Of a DNA stretch of 56,804 nt, positions 49,477 through 56,804 are shown piece by piece. A program made the position numbers and the translations under genes. The stretch is from NCBI RefSeq assembly GCF_026932795.1, contig NZ_JADPVH010000025.1:1-56804 (forward strand). Reading direction: 5' to 3'. The notes under the pieces were generated by a model. That model was not told the origin of the DNA. It made no database searches and was given only the letters and a program-made list of their open reading frames with translations. The stretch's first letter is position 1; each line of letters starts with the position of its first letter. The DNA is from Paenarthrobacter sp. Z7-10 (GTDB lineage Bacteria > Actinomycetota > Actinomycetes > Actinomycetales > Micrococcaceae).

Positions 49477-50594
49477 GGCGCCTCTTCAGGCATTGCGGCT
49501 GCCCCCTCCACTCCGGCCATCATCCGCATAGCGGCCCACTCCTCATCACTTCCGGCCAGAATGGCCGCCACCATGTGTGCCGGCGGCAGCGCGCCCCGGT
49601 CGCCATTCACAATCAGCGTACTTGCCGCGCTCAGATGTCCGCGGCGCAGGCAGGATTTTTGGTCCAGGCCGAGGGCCATTCCGCTCAAATATCCGGCCGC
49701 GAAGGCATCCCCGGCTCCAACGGGCTCCACTACCTCCACCCGCAAGGCGGGAACGTCCACCCGGCTTCCGTCCCGGCAGAGCGCGGTGGCAGAAATGTCG
49801 GCGTTCTTGATCACCAGGACCTCTGGATCCGGCAGCAGCCGGCGTAGCCGGCTCTCGTCGTCGGTACCGAAGGCAAGCTCGGCCTCATCGCGTCCCATCA
49901 GGACCACGTCGGCGAGGTTGGCCAGCTCCGCCAGGATGGAAGCATCCCGTCCGGCCCACAGCGCCGGGCGCCAATTGACGTCAAAGCTGATGATCCGGCC
50001 CTTTCGTTCGGCGCGGAGAATGGCCCGGGAAAGCTCCGCGCAGTCCTCCGACAGCGCCGCGGTGATGCCGCTGAGGTGGATCAGCGCGGCCTCCCGCAGC
50101 AGCGACGCCACGGCGGGATTGGCCAGTGTTGCCGGACCCATGGCGGAGGCCGCCGAGCCGCTGCGGTAGTAGATGACCGAGCTCATTCCGGCGGCCGGGC
50201 CGTCCGCCTGCCCGAGGACGGGAGGTCCGCCGACTCTGCCGCCTATGCCCTCTTTGTCGCCTATGCCGGGGTCCGCAGGCACGACGACGGACGGGTCGCC
50301 GGCGGGGGTCACGGCGGGAACCTTGACGTACAAGCCCGTGGGCCGAACCGGATCCACCTCCACCCCCGAGGTTCCGACGCCGTGCGCGCGCAAGTCGTTC
50401 AGGATGCGCGTACCGAACCCGTCCCGGCCCACCCTGCCGATCCAGTGCGCCGGCAGGCCCATGCTGCTCAGCCCCATGGCGACATTTGATTCCGCCCCGC
50501 CGATGCCAAACAGAAGTTCGGTGGCTTCGTGCAGCGGCGCGGCCCGGGGGGTGAGCATGGCCATGGTTTCACCGATGCAGACGGCTGACGGCAC
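49473..50594 (-). CDS. PfkB-family sugar kinase, 2-keto-3-deoxygluconate kinase-like
   Basis: A 373-residue ribokinase-fold kinase. Signatures: CIGETMAMLTP at the start, GGAESNVAMGLSSMGLPAHWIGRVGRDGFG (PfkB motif 1, about 33-61), FDVNWRPALWAG (typical of KdgK), VGAGDAFAAGYLSGMALG (motif 2, catalytic Asp). A Gly-rich insertion (about 97-136) is unusual and lengthens the protein beyond the usual ~310-330. GTG 50594 is chosen because GAGAGGAAG lies upstream; the frame is open to 50846. With the KDPG aldolase at 53858 it implies phosphorylation of 2-keto-3-deoxygluconate. Confidence 0.85.
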   Translation of the reverse strand: MPSAVCIGETMAMLTPRAAPLHEATELLFGIGGAESNVAMGLSSMGLPAHWIGRVGRDGFGTRILNDLRAHGVGTSGVEVDPVRPTGLYVKVPAVTPAGDPSVVVPADPGIGDKEGIGGRVGGPPVLGQADGPAAGMSSVIYYRSGSAASAMGPATLANPAVASLLREAALIHLSGITAALSEDCAELSRAILRAERKGRIISFDVNWRPALWAGRDASILAELANLADVVLMGRDEAELAFGTDDESRLRRLLPDPEVLVIKNADISATALCRDGSRVDVPALRVEVVEPVGAGDAFAAGYLSGMALGLDQKSCLRRGHLSAASTLIVNGDRGALPPAHMVAAILAGSDEEWAAMRMMAGVEGAAAMPEEAP

Positions 50595-50715
50595 GAGCGG
50601 CACTTCCTCTCGGTGGTTGAAGCTGTTGGCGGGGTGAGCCCCGAGTGCGCGTAATTCCGGCCGGACGAACCGGACGAACGGGCCCGGCGGCGGCCTTGAC
50701 TGACGAACTGCACCC

Positions 50716-50745
50716 ATGTTAGACATGTTTTCAGCAGTGTTGCAA
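50716..50745 (-). promoter_or_regulatory. Promoter of the kinase-IclR-ridA operon
   Basis: On the minus strand TTGCAA (-35, 50740-50745) and TAACAT (-10, 50716-50721) are 18 nt apart, about 115 nt upstream of the kinase start. The -35 lies inside the inverted repeat at 50738-50759. A second short inverted repeat, CATGT-TAG-ACATG (50715-50727), overlaps the -10. Confidence 0.45.
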
Positions 50746-50759
50746 CCATCGTTGCAACA
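50738..50759. promoter_or_regulatory. 22-bp inverted repeat, likely IclR operator
   Basis: Perfect 9-bp arms TGTTGCAAC and GTTGCAACA are separated by CATC. Each arm holds the self-complementary TTGCAA. It sits between the divergent kinase and PLP-enzyme operons and overlaps the predicted -35 of the former. Size and symmetry suit IclR-family operators. Confidence 0.7.
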
Positions 50760-50814
50760 TACGCAATGCCTGTACCGCCCCGGCCGCCGCCGGCATCCGA
50801 AGGGACTTACGGCT

Positions 50815-52194
50815 TTGAATTCATTTTCCACAGCTGCCGCCGACAATCCCGGCTCCGCAGGGCAAACCGGCCAGCAGATCAGCGCCGAGGCCGTGGACCA
50901 GTTGCAGGACGAGGTACTGGACTGGCGCTACAAGGCCGCCCCCGCTTCCGCGTCCGGCCAAACCGCCGGCGATTTTACCCGCTCCGGAAAGAGCCTGGCC
51001 GACCTGCAGACCCCGCTGCTGACCCTGGATGCCGGTGCTCTGCGGGAGAACATGGATCATCTGGCCGCGTGGTGCGCCCGGCACGGCGTTCTGTTGGCCC
51101 CGCACGGAAAAACCACCATGGCACCTCAGCTCTGGTCCGAGCAGCTGCGCCGCGGGGCGTGGGGCATCTCGCTGGCCAACCTCGCCCAGCTGCGGGTGGC
51201 GCGCGCCTTCGGTGTGCACCGGCTGATGCTCGCCAACTCGCTGACGGATCCACACGCGATAAGGTGGGTGGCCGGCGAATCCAGCCGGGAAAACCCGATC
51301 CTGTCCTGGGTTGATTCGGTGCAGACGGTCGAACTGCTTGAACGCACGCTCGCTGCGATGGAGGGCAAGGTGGTCCTCGACGTCCTGGTTGAAGTGGGCG
51401 GCCTGGGCGGACGCACCGGTGCCCGGGGCTTTGATGCCGCGCTGGAGGTTGCCCGCGCCGCGGCTAACTCCGACTTCCTGCGGCTGCGGGGCATCAGCGG
51501 CTACGAGGGATCACTGGCCCACGCCGCGGATCCGGAGAGCCTGGCCAAGGTGCGTAACTTCCTGCTGGAAATGAAGTCCGTCCATCAGGAACTGCTGGCG
51601 GCCAAGCTGTATGCCGCGGACGCGGATATTGTGCTGACGGCCGGCGGAAGCGCCTACTTCGACACCGTGGTGGAGGTGCTCGGTCCCTGCATTGGGGCAG
51701 CGGCAGCGGAATCCGGAAAAGCGGAAGATACCAAGGAGCAGCGCGTTGATCTGGTCATCCGCAGCGGGGCCTACATCATCCACGACGACGGCTTCTACCG
51801 CCAGATCTCCCCCTTTTCCCGGCACGGCGCGCAGCCGCTGCGCGCCGGAATGCACGGCTGGGCCCGGGTGGTTTCCAGCCCCGAGCCAGGACTGGCCATC
51901 CTGGATGCCGGCAAGCGCGATCTGCCGGTGGATGAAGGACTTCCGGTTCCACAGGCCATCGGCTCCGGACTGGGCGCCCCGATGCGGCCGCTGGCGGGCA
52001 GCATCACCGCCGTCAATGACCAGCACTGTTTCCTGCGCTTTGACGCCGCTGCCAGCCAGGTTCTTCCGGGCGACGTGGTGCGCCTTGGACTCTCGCATCC
52101 CTGCACCGCTTTCGATAAATGGACGCTTATCCCCGTCCTCGCGGACACCGAAAATGACCAGAGGGTCGTGGACCTGGTCCACACTTTTTTCTAG
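50815..52194 (+). CDS. PLP-dependent D-threonine-aldolase/D-serine-dehydratase-like deaminase
   Basis: A 459-residue fold-type III PLP enzyme of the alanine-racemase-barrel family that includes D-threonine aldolase, D-serine dehydratase and D-glucosaminate dehydratase. Motifs: LQTPLLTLDAGALRENMDHLAAWCARHGVLLAPHGKTTMAPQLW, with the Schiff-base lysine near 99; VLVEVGGLGGRTGARG; TAGGSAYFDTV; and the C-terminal metal/substrate segment GLSHPCTAFDKWTLIPV (His, Cys). Start TTG 50815 follows AAGGGA; the frame is open upstream to 50716. In this cluster, amino-sugar-acid (D-glucosaminate) deamination is the best guess; D-serine-type deamination is possible. Confidence 0.85.
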   Translation: MNSFSTAAADNPGSAGQTGQQISAEAVDQLQDEVLDWRYKAAPASASGQTAGDFTRSGKSLADLQTPLLTLDAGALRENMDHLAAWCARHGVLLAPHGKTTMAPQLWSEQLRRGAWGISLANLAQLRVARAFGVHRLMLANSLTDPHAIRWVAGESSRENPILSWVDSVQTVELLERTLAAMEGKVVLDVLVEVGGLGGRTGARGFDAALEVARAAANSDFLRLRGISGYEGSLAHAADPESLAKVRNFLLEMKSVHQELLAAKLYAADADIVLTAGGSAYFDTVVEVLGPCIGAAAAESGKAEDTKEQRVDLVIRSGAYIIHDDGFYRQISPFSRHGAQPLRAGMHGWARVVSSPEPGLAILDAGKRDLPVDEGLPVPQAIGSGLGAPMRPLAGSITAVNDQHCFLRFDAAASQVLPGDVVRLGLSHPCTAFDKWTLIPVLADTENDQRVVDLVHTFF

Positions 52195-52200
52195 GCGCCC

Positions 52201-53865
52201 ATGACTGATCATTTCTCCGCCGCTCAACCGGCACACGCCACCCTGATCCGCAATGCCACAGTGGTGGACGGCACCGGCGCACCGCGCCGGCCCTTGGACG
52301 TCGTCGTCGACCGCGGCCGAATCAACCGGCTGGCTCCTCCCGGAACGTTGGACGCCGCCGGGTTTAGAATGGCGAACGTCATCGACGCCGATGGCCTGGT
52401 ACTGAGTCCCGGTTTCATCGACATGCACGCCCATTCGGACCTGCAGCTGCTGCTCAATCCGGCCCATTACGCCAAACTCAGCCAGGGCGTCACGACGGAG
52501 CTGCTGGGACAGGACGGGCTGTCCTACGCGCCGGTGGATGACGTGGTGCTGGCAGGGGTGCGGGCGAAAATCGCCGGCTGGAACGATGATCCGGCAGACT
52601 TTGATTTCTCCTGGCGCAGCGTACGCGGGTACCTGGACCGGCTGGATGAAGGGATCGCAACGAACGCGGCCTATCTGGTTCCCCAGGGCACCATCCGTGC
52701 CATGGTGATGGGCTTCGAGCAGGCCGAAGCGACGGCGGAGCAAGTGGCGCGGATGCAGGCGCTGGTCCGCACGGCGATGGACGAGGGGGCGGTAGGGATG
52801 TCCTCCGGCCTGACCTACACTCCCGGCATGTACGCCAGCACCGAGGAATTGGCCGCGCTGTGCCGCACGGTGGCTTCCTGCGGCGGTTTTTACGCCCCGC
52901 ATCACGGCTCCTACGGGAAGGGCGCGTTGACGGCGTACGCCGAAATGATCGAGCTCAGCCGCGTCACCGGCTGCCCGCTGCACCTGTCCCATGCCACCAT
53001 GAACTTCGCCCCGAACAAGGGACGTGCGGGGGAGCTGCTGGCGCTGATCGAGCAGGCATTGGACGACGGCGTCGACATCACCTTGGATACGTATCCTTAC
53101 CTTCCCGGCGCCACCACGCTCGCCGCTATCCTGCCCAGTTGGGCATCTTCGGGCGGGAGCGAGGCGACACTGGAACGGCTGGCCGACCCGGCTTGCCTGG
53201 CCAGGATCCGGACGGACCTTGAGGTCAACGGCTCCGATGGCTGTCACGGCGTGGTGGTCGAATGGGAGACCCTGGAGATCAGCGGAGTCCGCGACTCGAC
53301 CCTGACCGGCTGCGTCGGCAAGACCATAGCCGGCATCGCGGCGGAAAGCGGGCGGCCGGCATTCGAAGTGTTCGTTCAGATCCTGCGCACGGACCGGATG
53401 GCGACCGGGATCCTGCAGCACGTGGGGCATGAGGAGAACGTCCGGGCCATTCTGGTGCATAGCACCCATACCGGTGGAAGCGATGGCATCCTGGTGGGAG
53501 CCAAGCCGCACCCGCGGTCCTGGGGAACCTTTCCCCGCTTCCTGGGCCATTACTGCCGCGAATTGGGTCTGCTCAGCCTGGAGGACATGGTCCACCATCT
53601 CACCGGCCGCCCCGCCGCCCGGCTCAAACTCGACAGGCGTGGACTGATTCGTCCCGGCTTTGCCGCCGACCTGGTGATCTTCGATCCGAAAACCATCACG
53701 GACACCGCCAGCTTCGAGGAGCCCCGCCAGCCCGCCACCGGAATCGAGTACGTCTTCGTCAACGGCACAGCCGCCATTGCGGCCGGGAGTCCCACCGGGG
53801 CGTTGGCCGGGAGAGCCCTAAGACACACCAGCAACAGCGAAGGAAAGACCACAGCTCATGACTGA
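52201..53865 (+). CDS. N-acyl-D-amino-acid deacylase (amidohydrolase family)
   Basis: A 554-residue metal-dependent amidohydrolase of the D-aminoacylase family. Features: N-terminal beta-domain, FIDMHAHSDLQ (His-x-His, about 75-77), GVTTELLGQDGLSYAP (about 96-111), YAPHHGSYGKG, PLHLSHATMNFAPNKG (metal/substrate His) and HTGGSDGILVGAKPHPRSWGTFPRFLGHY (catalytic Asp). Most characterised D-aminoacylases have a zinc-binding Cys in GNCG; here the same spot reads GQDG (Asp105). The ATG starts 6 nt after the previous stop; the 3' end overlaps the aldolase gene by 8 nt. The proposed job is to deacetylate an N-acetyl-amino-sugar acid; N-acetyl-D-amino acids are the alternative. Confidence 0.9.
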   Translation: MTDHFSAAQPAHATLIRNATVVDGTGAPRRPLDVVVDRGRINRLAPPGTLDAAGFRMANVIDADGLVLSPGFIDMHAHSDLQLLLNPAHYAKLSQGVTTELLGQDGLSYAPVDDVVLAGVRAKIAGWNDDPADFDFSWRSVRGYLDRLDEGIATNAAYLVPQGTIRAMVMGFEQAEATAEQVARMQALVRTAMDEGAVGMSSGLTYTPGMYASTEELAALCRTVASCGGFYAPHHGSYGKGALTAYAEMIELSRVTGCPLHLSHATMNFAPNKGRAGELLALIEQALDDGVDITLDTYPYLPGATTLAAILPSWASSGGSEATLERLADPACLARIRTDLEVNGSDGCHGVVVEWETLEISGVRDSTLTGCVGKTIAGIAAESGRPAFEVFVQILRTDRMATGILQHVGHEENVRAILVHSTHTGGSDGILVGAKPHPRSWGTFPRFLGHYCRELGLLSLEDMVHHLTGRPAARLKLDRRGLIRPGFAADLVIFDPKTITDTASFEEPRQPATGIEYVFVNGTAAIAAGSPTGALAGRALRHTSNSEGKTTAHD

Positions 53866-54493
53866 CGAGGAATTCATCGCCCGCCTTGCCGCCGACCGCT
53901 CCCTGGTGGTGGTCCGCGCACCCGTCATTCCGGATGCGGCCCAACTCTGCCAGGCGTTGGCCGACGGCGGCATCCGCAGCATCGAGCTGACGTTCACCAC
54001 CCCCGACGTGCTGCGGCACCTGAGCGCCGCCGTCGCAGCGGCCGACGGGCATGGCGCCGTCGTCGGCGTGGGAACCATTCTCACCGCCGACCAGGCCCGC
54101 GCTGCCGTCGACGCCGGTGCGCAGTTCCTGGTCACCCCCGGGCTGCGCCCCGCTGTGGCAAAGGTGGCGGTCGAGGCCGGCATTCCGTTGTGCCTGGGCG
54201 CCATGACGCCCACAGAGGTGGCCCAGGCCATGGACCTGGGCTCGGCGGTGGTGAAGATCTTTCCTGCCCGGCAGCTCGGACCGGCCTACCTGAAGGACCT
54301 GCAGGGACCCTATCCCGGAGTCCAGCTGCTCCCTTCCGGCGGGATCAGCGCCGCCAACGCGCTGGACTACCTCAACGCCGGAGCTGTGGCCGTTTGCTGC
54401 GGCACCAGCGTGGTGCCGCCGGCCGCCGTGGCGGAGGGAAAATGGTCGGATATCACCGCGCGGGCCACCGCCTTCACCGGGGCGCTGAATTGA
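53858..54493 (+). CDS. eda: KDPG/KHG-type aldolase
   Basis: A 211-residue class I aldolase cleaving 2-keto-3-deoxy-6-phosphogluconate to pyruvate and glyceraldehyde-3-phosphate (or the 4-hydroxy-2-oxoglutarate analogue). Landmarks: IRSIELTFTTPDV with catalytic Glu43, GVGTILTADQA, FLVTPGL, Schiff-base Lys133 in VVKIFPARQLGPAYLKDLQGP, and the phosphate loop PSGGISAANALDYLNAGAVAVCCGTSVVP. It overlaps the deacylase by 8 nt (translational coupling), a strong hint that it serves the same pathway. Confidence 0.93.
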   Translation: MTDEEFIARLAADRSLVVVRAPVIPDAAQLCQALADGGIRSIELTFTTPDVLRHLSAAVAAADGHGAVVGVGTILTADQARAAVDAGAQFLVTPGLRPAVAKVAVEAGIPLCLGAMTPTEVAQAMDLGSAVVKIFPARQLGPAYLKDLQGPYPGVQLLPSGGISAANALDYLNAGAVAVCCGTSVVPPAAVAEGKWSDITARATAFTGALN

Positions 54494-54566
54494 CCACCGC
54501 GCGCCCGAAGAGTGGAGCCGGAGCGGTCGGCGCCGCTGCTGACAAAGAGCACGGGCGCGTGACAGG

Positions 54567-55151
54567 ATGAGCCATGTGAGCACCGTGTCCGCCACTGGGA
54601 GCAGCGGAAAGCCCGGAGACCTGCCACGCAGCGGTCCACGCGTGCTGGTTCTCATGGGGGTCTCCGGCTGCGGCAAAACCACTGTTGCTGCGCTCCTTTC
54701 CGATCAACTCGGCTGGGACTTTGAAGAAGGCGATTCCCTGCACCCGCAGGCCAATGTGGACAAGATGGCTGCCGGTCATCCGCTCAACGACGAGGACCGG
54801 TGGCCCTGGCTGGACAAGGTGGCCGAATGGATCAACGGTCGGTTGGACGCGCACCAGAACGGCATCGTGACCTGTTCCGCGCTTAAGCGCTCTTACCGGG
54901 CCAAACTTGCCCGGCCCGGCGTCATCTTCGTGTATTTGAACGGAGACCAGGAGACTATCGCCGCCCGGCTGGCCAGGCGGCAGGGACATTTCATGCCGGC
55001 CGCCCTGCTGGCCAGCCAGTTCGCCGATCTTGAGGAACCCGGCCCGGATGAGGCCGCCCTGTGGGTCAGCGTTGGACCCCCTCCGGGTGAAATCGTCCGG
55101 ACCATAACCGAGGACCTATCCCTCGGACAACAGACGCCCACCATTAACTAA
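54567..55151 (+). CDS. gntK: Gluconokinase (GntK family)
   Basis: A 194-residue P-loop kinase: Walker A GVSGCGKTT (about 31-39), then EEGDSLHPQANVDKMAAGHPLNDEDRWPWL and SALKRSYRAKL, matching GntK-type gluconokinases that make 6-phosphogluconate. Residues 1-23 are a Ser/Gly-rich extension. GACAGG precedes the ATG; a 73-nt gap separates it from the aldolase. The cluster may therefore process gluconate alongside the amino-sugar acid, or this kinase may act on another aldonate. Confidence 0.9.
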   Translation: MSHVSTVSATGSSGKPGDLPRSGPRVLVLMGVSGCGKTTVAALLSDQLGWDFEEGDSLHPQANVDKMAAGHPLNDEDRWPWLDKVAEWINGRLDAHQNGIVTCSALKRSYRAKLARPGVIFVYLNGDQETIAARLARRQGHFMPAALLASQFADLEEPGPDEAALWVSVGPPPGEIVRTITEDLSLGQQTPTIN

Positions 55152-55167
55152 GGACAGGAGAAGAGTG

Positions 55168-56730
55168 ATGAGTCTTTTAACCCACCTTCAACCCGCCGCG
55201 GCCTATCTGGCCGCCGGCGATGACACAATGGCAAAAATCCATGAACCTTGGGTTGGCCATGACAGCCAAGTGCTGATTATCACCGCGATAGGCATCGGCA
55301 TCGTCGTGGGCCTGATCGTCTGGCTCAAGATGCACCCGTTCCTGGCCTTGACCATCGGCTCGCTTTTCGTCGGCATCGGTTCCGGCATTGCGCTCGGATC
55401 CGTCGCGCACTCCTTCGAAACCGGTGTGGGGGCGGTGTTGGGCAACGTTGGTGTGCTCATTGTCCTTGGCGCCATGCTCGGTAAACTGCTGGCGGATTCC
55501 GGCGGTGCGGACGAAATCGTGGACACCCTGCTCAAGGGAAGCCCGCGGGCGCTGCCCTGGAAGATGGCACTCGTTGCCTTCATTATCGGCATCCCAATGT
55601 TCTTTGAAATCGGCTTGGTGCTGCTGATACCCGTTATTATGCTCGCGGTCAAACGTTCCAAGGGCCCGGCCATGTTGCTGGCCATCCCCGCACTGGCCGG
55701 GTTGTCAGTGCTGCACGGATTCATTCCGCCGCACCCCGGACCACTCGTTGCGATCGCAAACCTGCACGCCGACGTCGGCATCACCTTGGCCATCGGCCTG
55801 GTCATCGCGGTTCCCACCGTCGCCATCGCCGGTCCACTGTTCTCGCGGTTCGCCGCCAAGTGGGTCCCGATCGGGGCCCAGGGCGCCGGTGGCGGACTGA
55901 TCGGTGCAGGTGCACGGACGGGCTCCGGCTCCCCGGCTGCCGCGGCAGGGTCCGTCGGGCTCTCCCCCCGTGACACCGGCACCGGAAGCGCGGTCTCCGC
56001 GGAAGTCTCCGCGGAGACCGGAGCCATGGCCGAAGGACGCAGCCGTGATCCCGAGGCCCGGCGCAGCCCCACCTTCACCTGGACATTGATCACCGTCCTC
56101 TCGCCCGTGGTGCTGATGCTGATCCGCGCCGCCTCCGACCTGTGGATGAGCAAGGACGCGGCACTCTACCCGTTCCTGCAGTTCATCGGTGAGCCCATCG
56201 TTGCCCTGCTGATTGCCGTGCTGCTGGCCATGATCACCTTCGGCACCTCAGTCGGCTTCTCCGCCTCAACCCTGACCAGCAAGCTCAGCGAGTCCCTGAT
56301 GCCCATTGTCAGCGCCACCATGATCGTCGGCGCCGGCGGCGGGTTCAAGCAGGTCCTGGTCGACGGCGGAACGGGCATCGCAATCGGCAAGATCGCTGTC
56401 GCCGTAAGCATCTCGGCGATCCTGCTGGGCTGGATCGTTGCGGTGATGATCCGGCTGGCGACAGGCTCTGCCACCGTCGCCACCATTACCGCCTCGGGCA
56501 TCGTGGCGCCGCTGGCATCATCACTTCCGCCCACCCATCTGGCACTGGTGGTGCTGGCCGTTGGAGCCGGGTCGCTGTTCTTCTCGCATGTAAACGACGC
56601 CGGATTCTGGCTGGTCAAGGAATACTTTGGCATGACCGTTGGGCAGACCATCAAGACTTGGTCGGTGATGGAGACGATCATCTCCGTCGTCGGCCTGATC
56701 CTGGTGTCTCTGCTGTCCCTGGTCTTGTAG
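55168..56730 (+). CDS. GntP-family aldonate:H+ symporter
   Basis: A 520-residue permease with about 12-14 hydrophobic segments. GntP motifs: GAMLGKLLADSGGADEIVDTLL, IPMFFEIGLVLLIPVI, GLSVLHGFIPPHPGPLVAI near residues 185-205, and C-terminal SLFFSHVNDAGFWLVKEYFGMTVGQTIKTWSVMETI. A polar, Gly/Ala/Ser-rich cytoplasmic loop (about 240-300) is longer than usual. The family imports gluconate, idonate, D-serine and related acids, fitting a role as the pathway's uptake system. AGGAG precedes ATG 55168, which is preferred over GTG 55165. Confidence 0.93.
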   Translation: MSLLTHLQPAAAYLAAGDDTMAKIHEPWVGHDSQVLIITAIGIGIVVGLIVWLKMHPFLALTIGSLFVGIGSGIALGSVAHSFETGVGAVLGNVGVLIVLGAMLGKLLADSGGADEIVDTLLKGSPRALPWKMALVAFIIGIPMFFEIGLVLLIPVIMLAVKRSKGPAMLLAIPALAGLSVLHGFIPPHPGPLVAIANLHADVGITLAIGLVIAVPTVAIAGPLFSRFAAKWVPIGAQGAGGGLIGAGARTGSGSPAAAAGSVGLSPRDTGTGSAVSAEVSAETGAMAEGRSRDPEARRSPTFTWTLITVLSPVVLMLIRAASDLWMSKDAALYPFLQFIGEPIVALLIAVLLAMITFGTSVGFSASTLTSKLSESLMPIVSATMIVGAGGGFKQVLVDGGTGIAIGKIAVAVSISAILLGWIVAVMIRLATGSATVATITASGIVAPLASSLPPTHLALVVLAVGAGSLFFSHVNDAGFWLVKEYFGMTVGQTIKTWSVMETIISVVGLILVSLLSLVL

Positions 56731-56769
56731 CTGCCTAAACGCTGACCAGGATATCCCGCTCGAAAAAGC

Positions 56770-56804
56770 AGCAGGGGTGGAAGCTTGACGCTTCCACCCC
56801 TGCT
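56770..56804. terminator. Strong terminator at the right edge
   Basis: A perfect 15-bp stem (arms AGCAGGGGTGGAAGC and GCTTCCACCCCTGCT, loop TTGAC) ends exactly at the window edge. The A-run GAAAAAG just before it provides a T-tract on the minus strand, so it can end a convergent gene beyond the window; the plus-strand 3' context is outside. Confidence 0.85.

Noticed and set aside
51511-53598. 695-codon minus-strand open frame opposite the PLP enzyme and deacylase genes
   Set aside because: Shadow caused by high third-position GC; no RBS, no recognisable domains, and the opposite strand encodes two clear enzymes.

Overview
The window is about 57 kb of high-GC (roughly 64-68 % by eye), densely coded bacterial DNA. 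Protein types and gene order point to an actinobacterium close to Arthrobacter (Micrococcaceae). The pointers are a DUF3151 gene directly after class II fba, an Asp23/AmaP-type envelope-stress operon, GH15 trehalase/glucoamylase, DUF6458, EcsC and DUF445 proteins, frequent GTG/TTG starts, many 4-nt start/stop overlaps, and several starts that look leaderless. I see no phage genes, transposases, rRNA or CRISPR array. It reads as ordinary chromosome with accessory catabolic operons inserted among core genes.

Layout. 1-6.6 kb: core block fba-DUF3151, an RNA methyltransferase, a HAD phosphatase, pyrE, nadE, xth, and an uncharacterised gene broken by an in-frame TAG. 6.6-11.5 kb: a LacI-controlled carbohydrate ABC importer (binding protein, two permeases, small membrane protein, repressor) with a clear operator/promoter. 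11.5-14.0 kb: a five-gene Asp23/AmaP-like envelope operon in which every junction is a 4-nt overlap. 14.1-14.5 kb: tRNA-Glu, tRNA-Asp, tRNA-Phe. 14.7-21.7 kb: metallopeptidase, NlpC/P60 hydrolase with a long Pro-Ala linker, tandem universal stress protein, an orphan Rossmann protein, a CopC-like protein and an NCS2 purine permease. 21.9-28.4 kb: histidine utilisation (hutG, hutH, hutU, IclR regulator; hutI absent) and a 3-hydroxybutyrate-dehydrogenase-like SDR. 28.6-35.5 kb: spermidine-synthase-like/GNAT pair, thiamine-binding protein/ferredoxin pair facing a TetR gene, and an overlapping gdpD-GH15-DoxX-azlC-azlD operon. 35.6-43.5 kb: DUF445, 5-oxoprolinase pxpABC with EcsC, DUF6458, an MHS-type transporter and an SDR. 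43.6-48.2 kb: small acetyltransferase, pta-ackA and a membrane protein.

48.3-56.7 kb is the most interesting part. Two divergent operons share one control region carrying a 22-bp inverted repeat. One side encodes a 2-keto-3-deoxygluconate-type PfkB kinase, an IclR regulator and RidA. The other encodes a D-threonine-aldolase/D-serine-dehydratase-fold PLP enzyme, an N-acyl-D-amino-acid deacylase, KDPG aldolase, gluconokinase and a GntP permease. Together these give a complete hypothetical route: import of an N-acetylated amino-sugar acid (best guess N-acetyl-D-glucosaminate), deacetylation, PLP/RidA-assisted deamination to 2-keto-3-deoxygluconate, phosphorylation, and cleavage to pyruvate and glyceraldehyde-3-phosphate. 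The released acetate could enter through the nearby AckA-Pta. The individual families are assigned with confidence; the substrate is inference.
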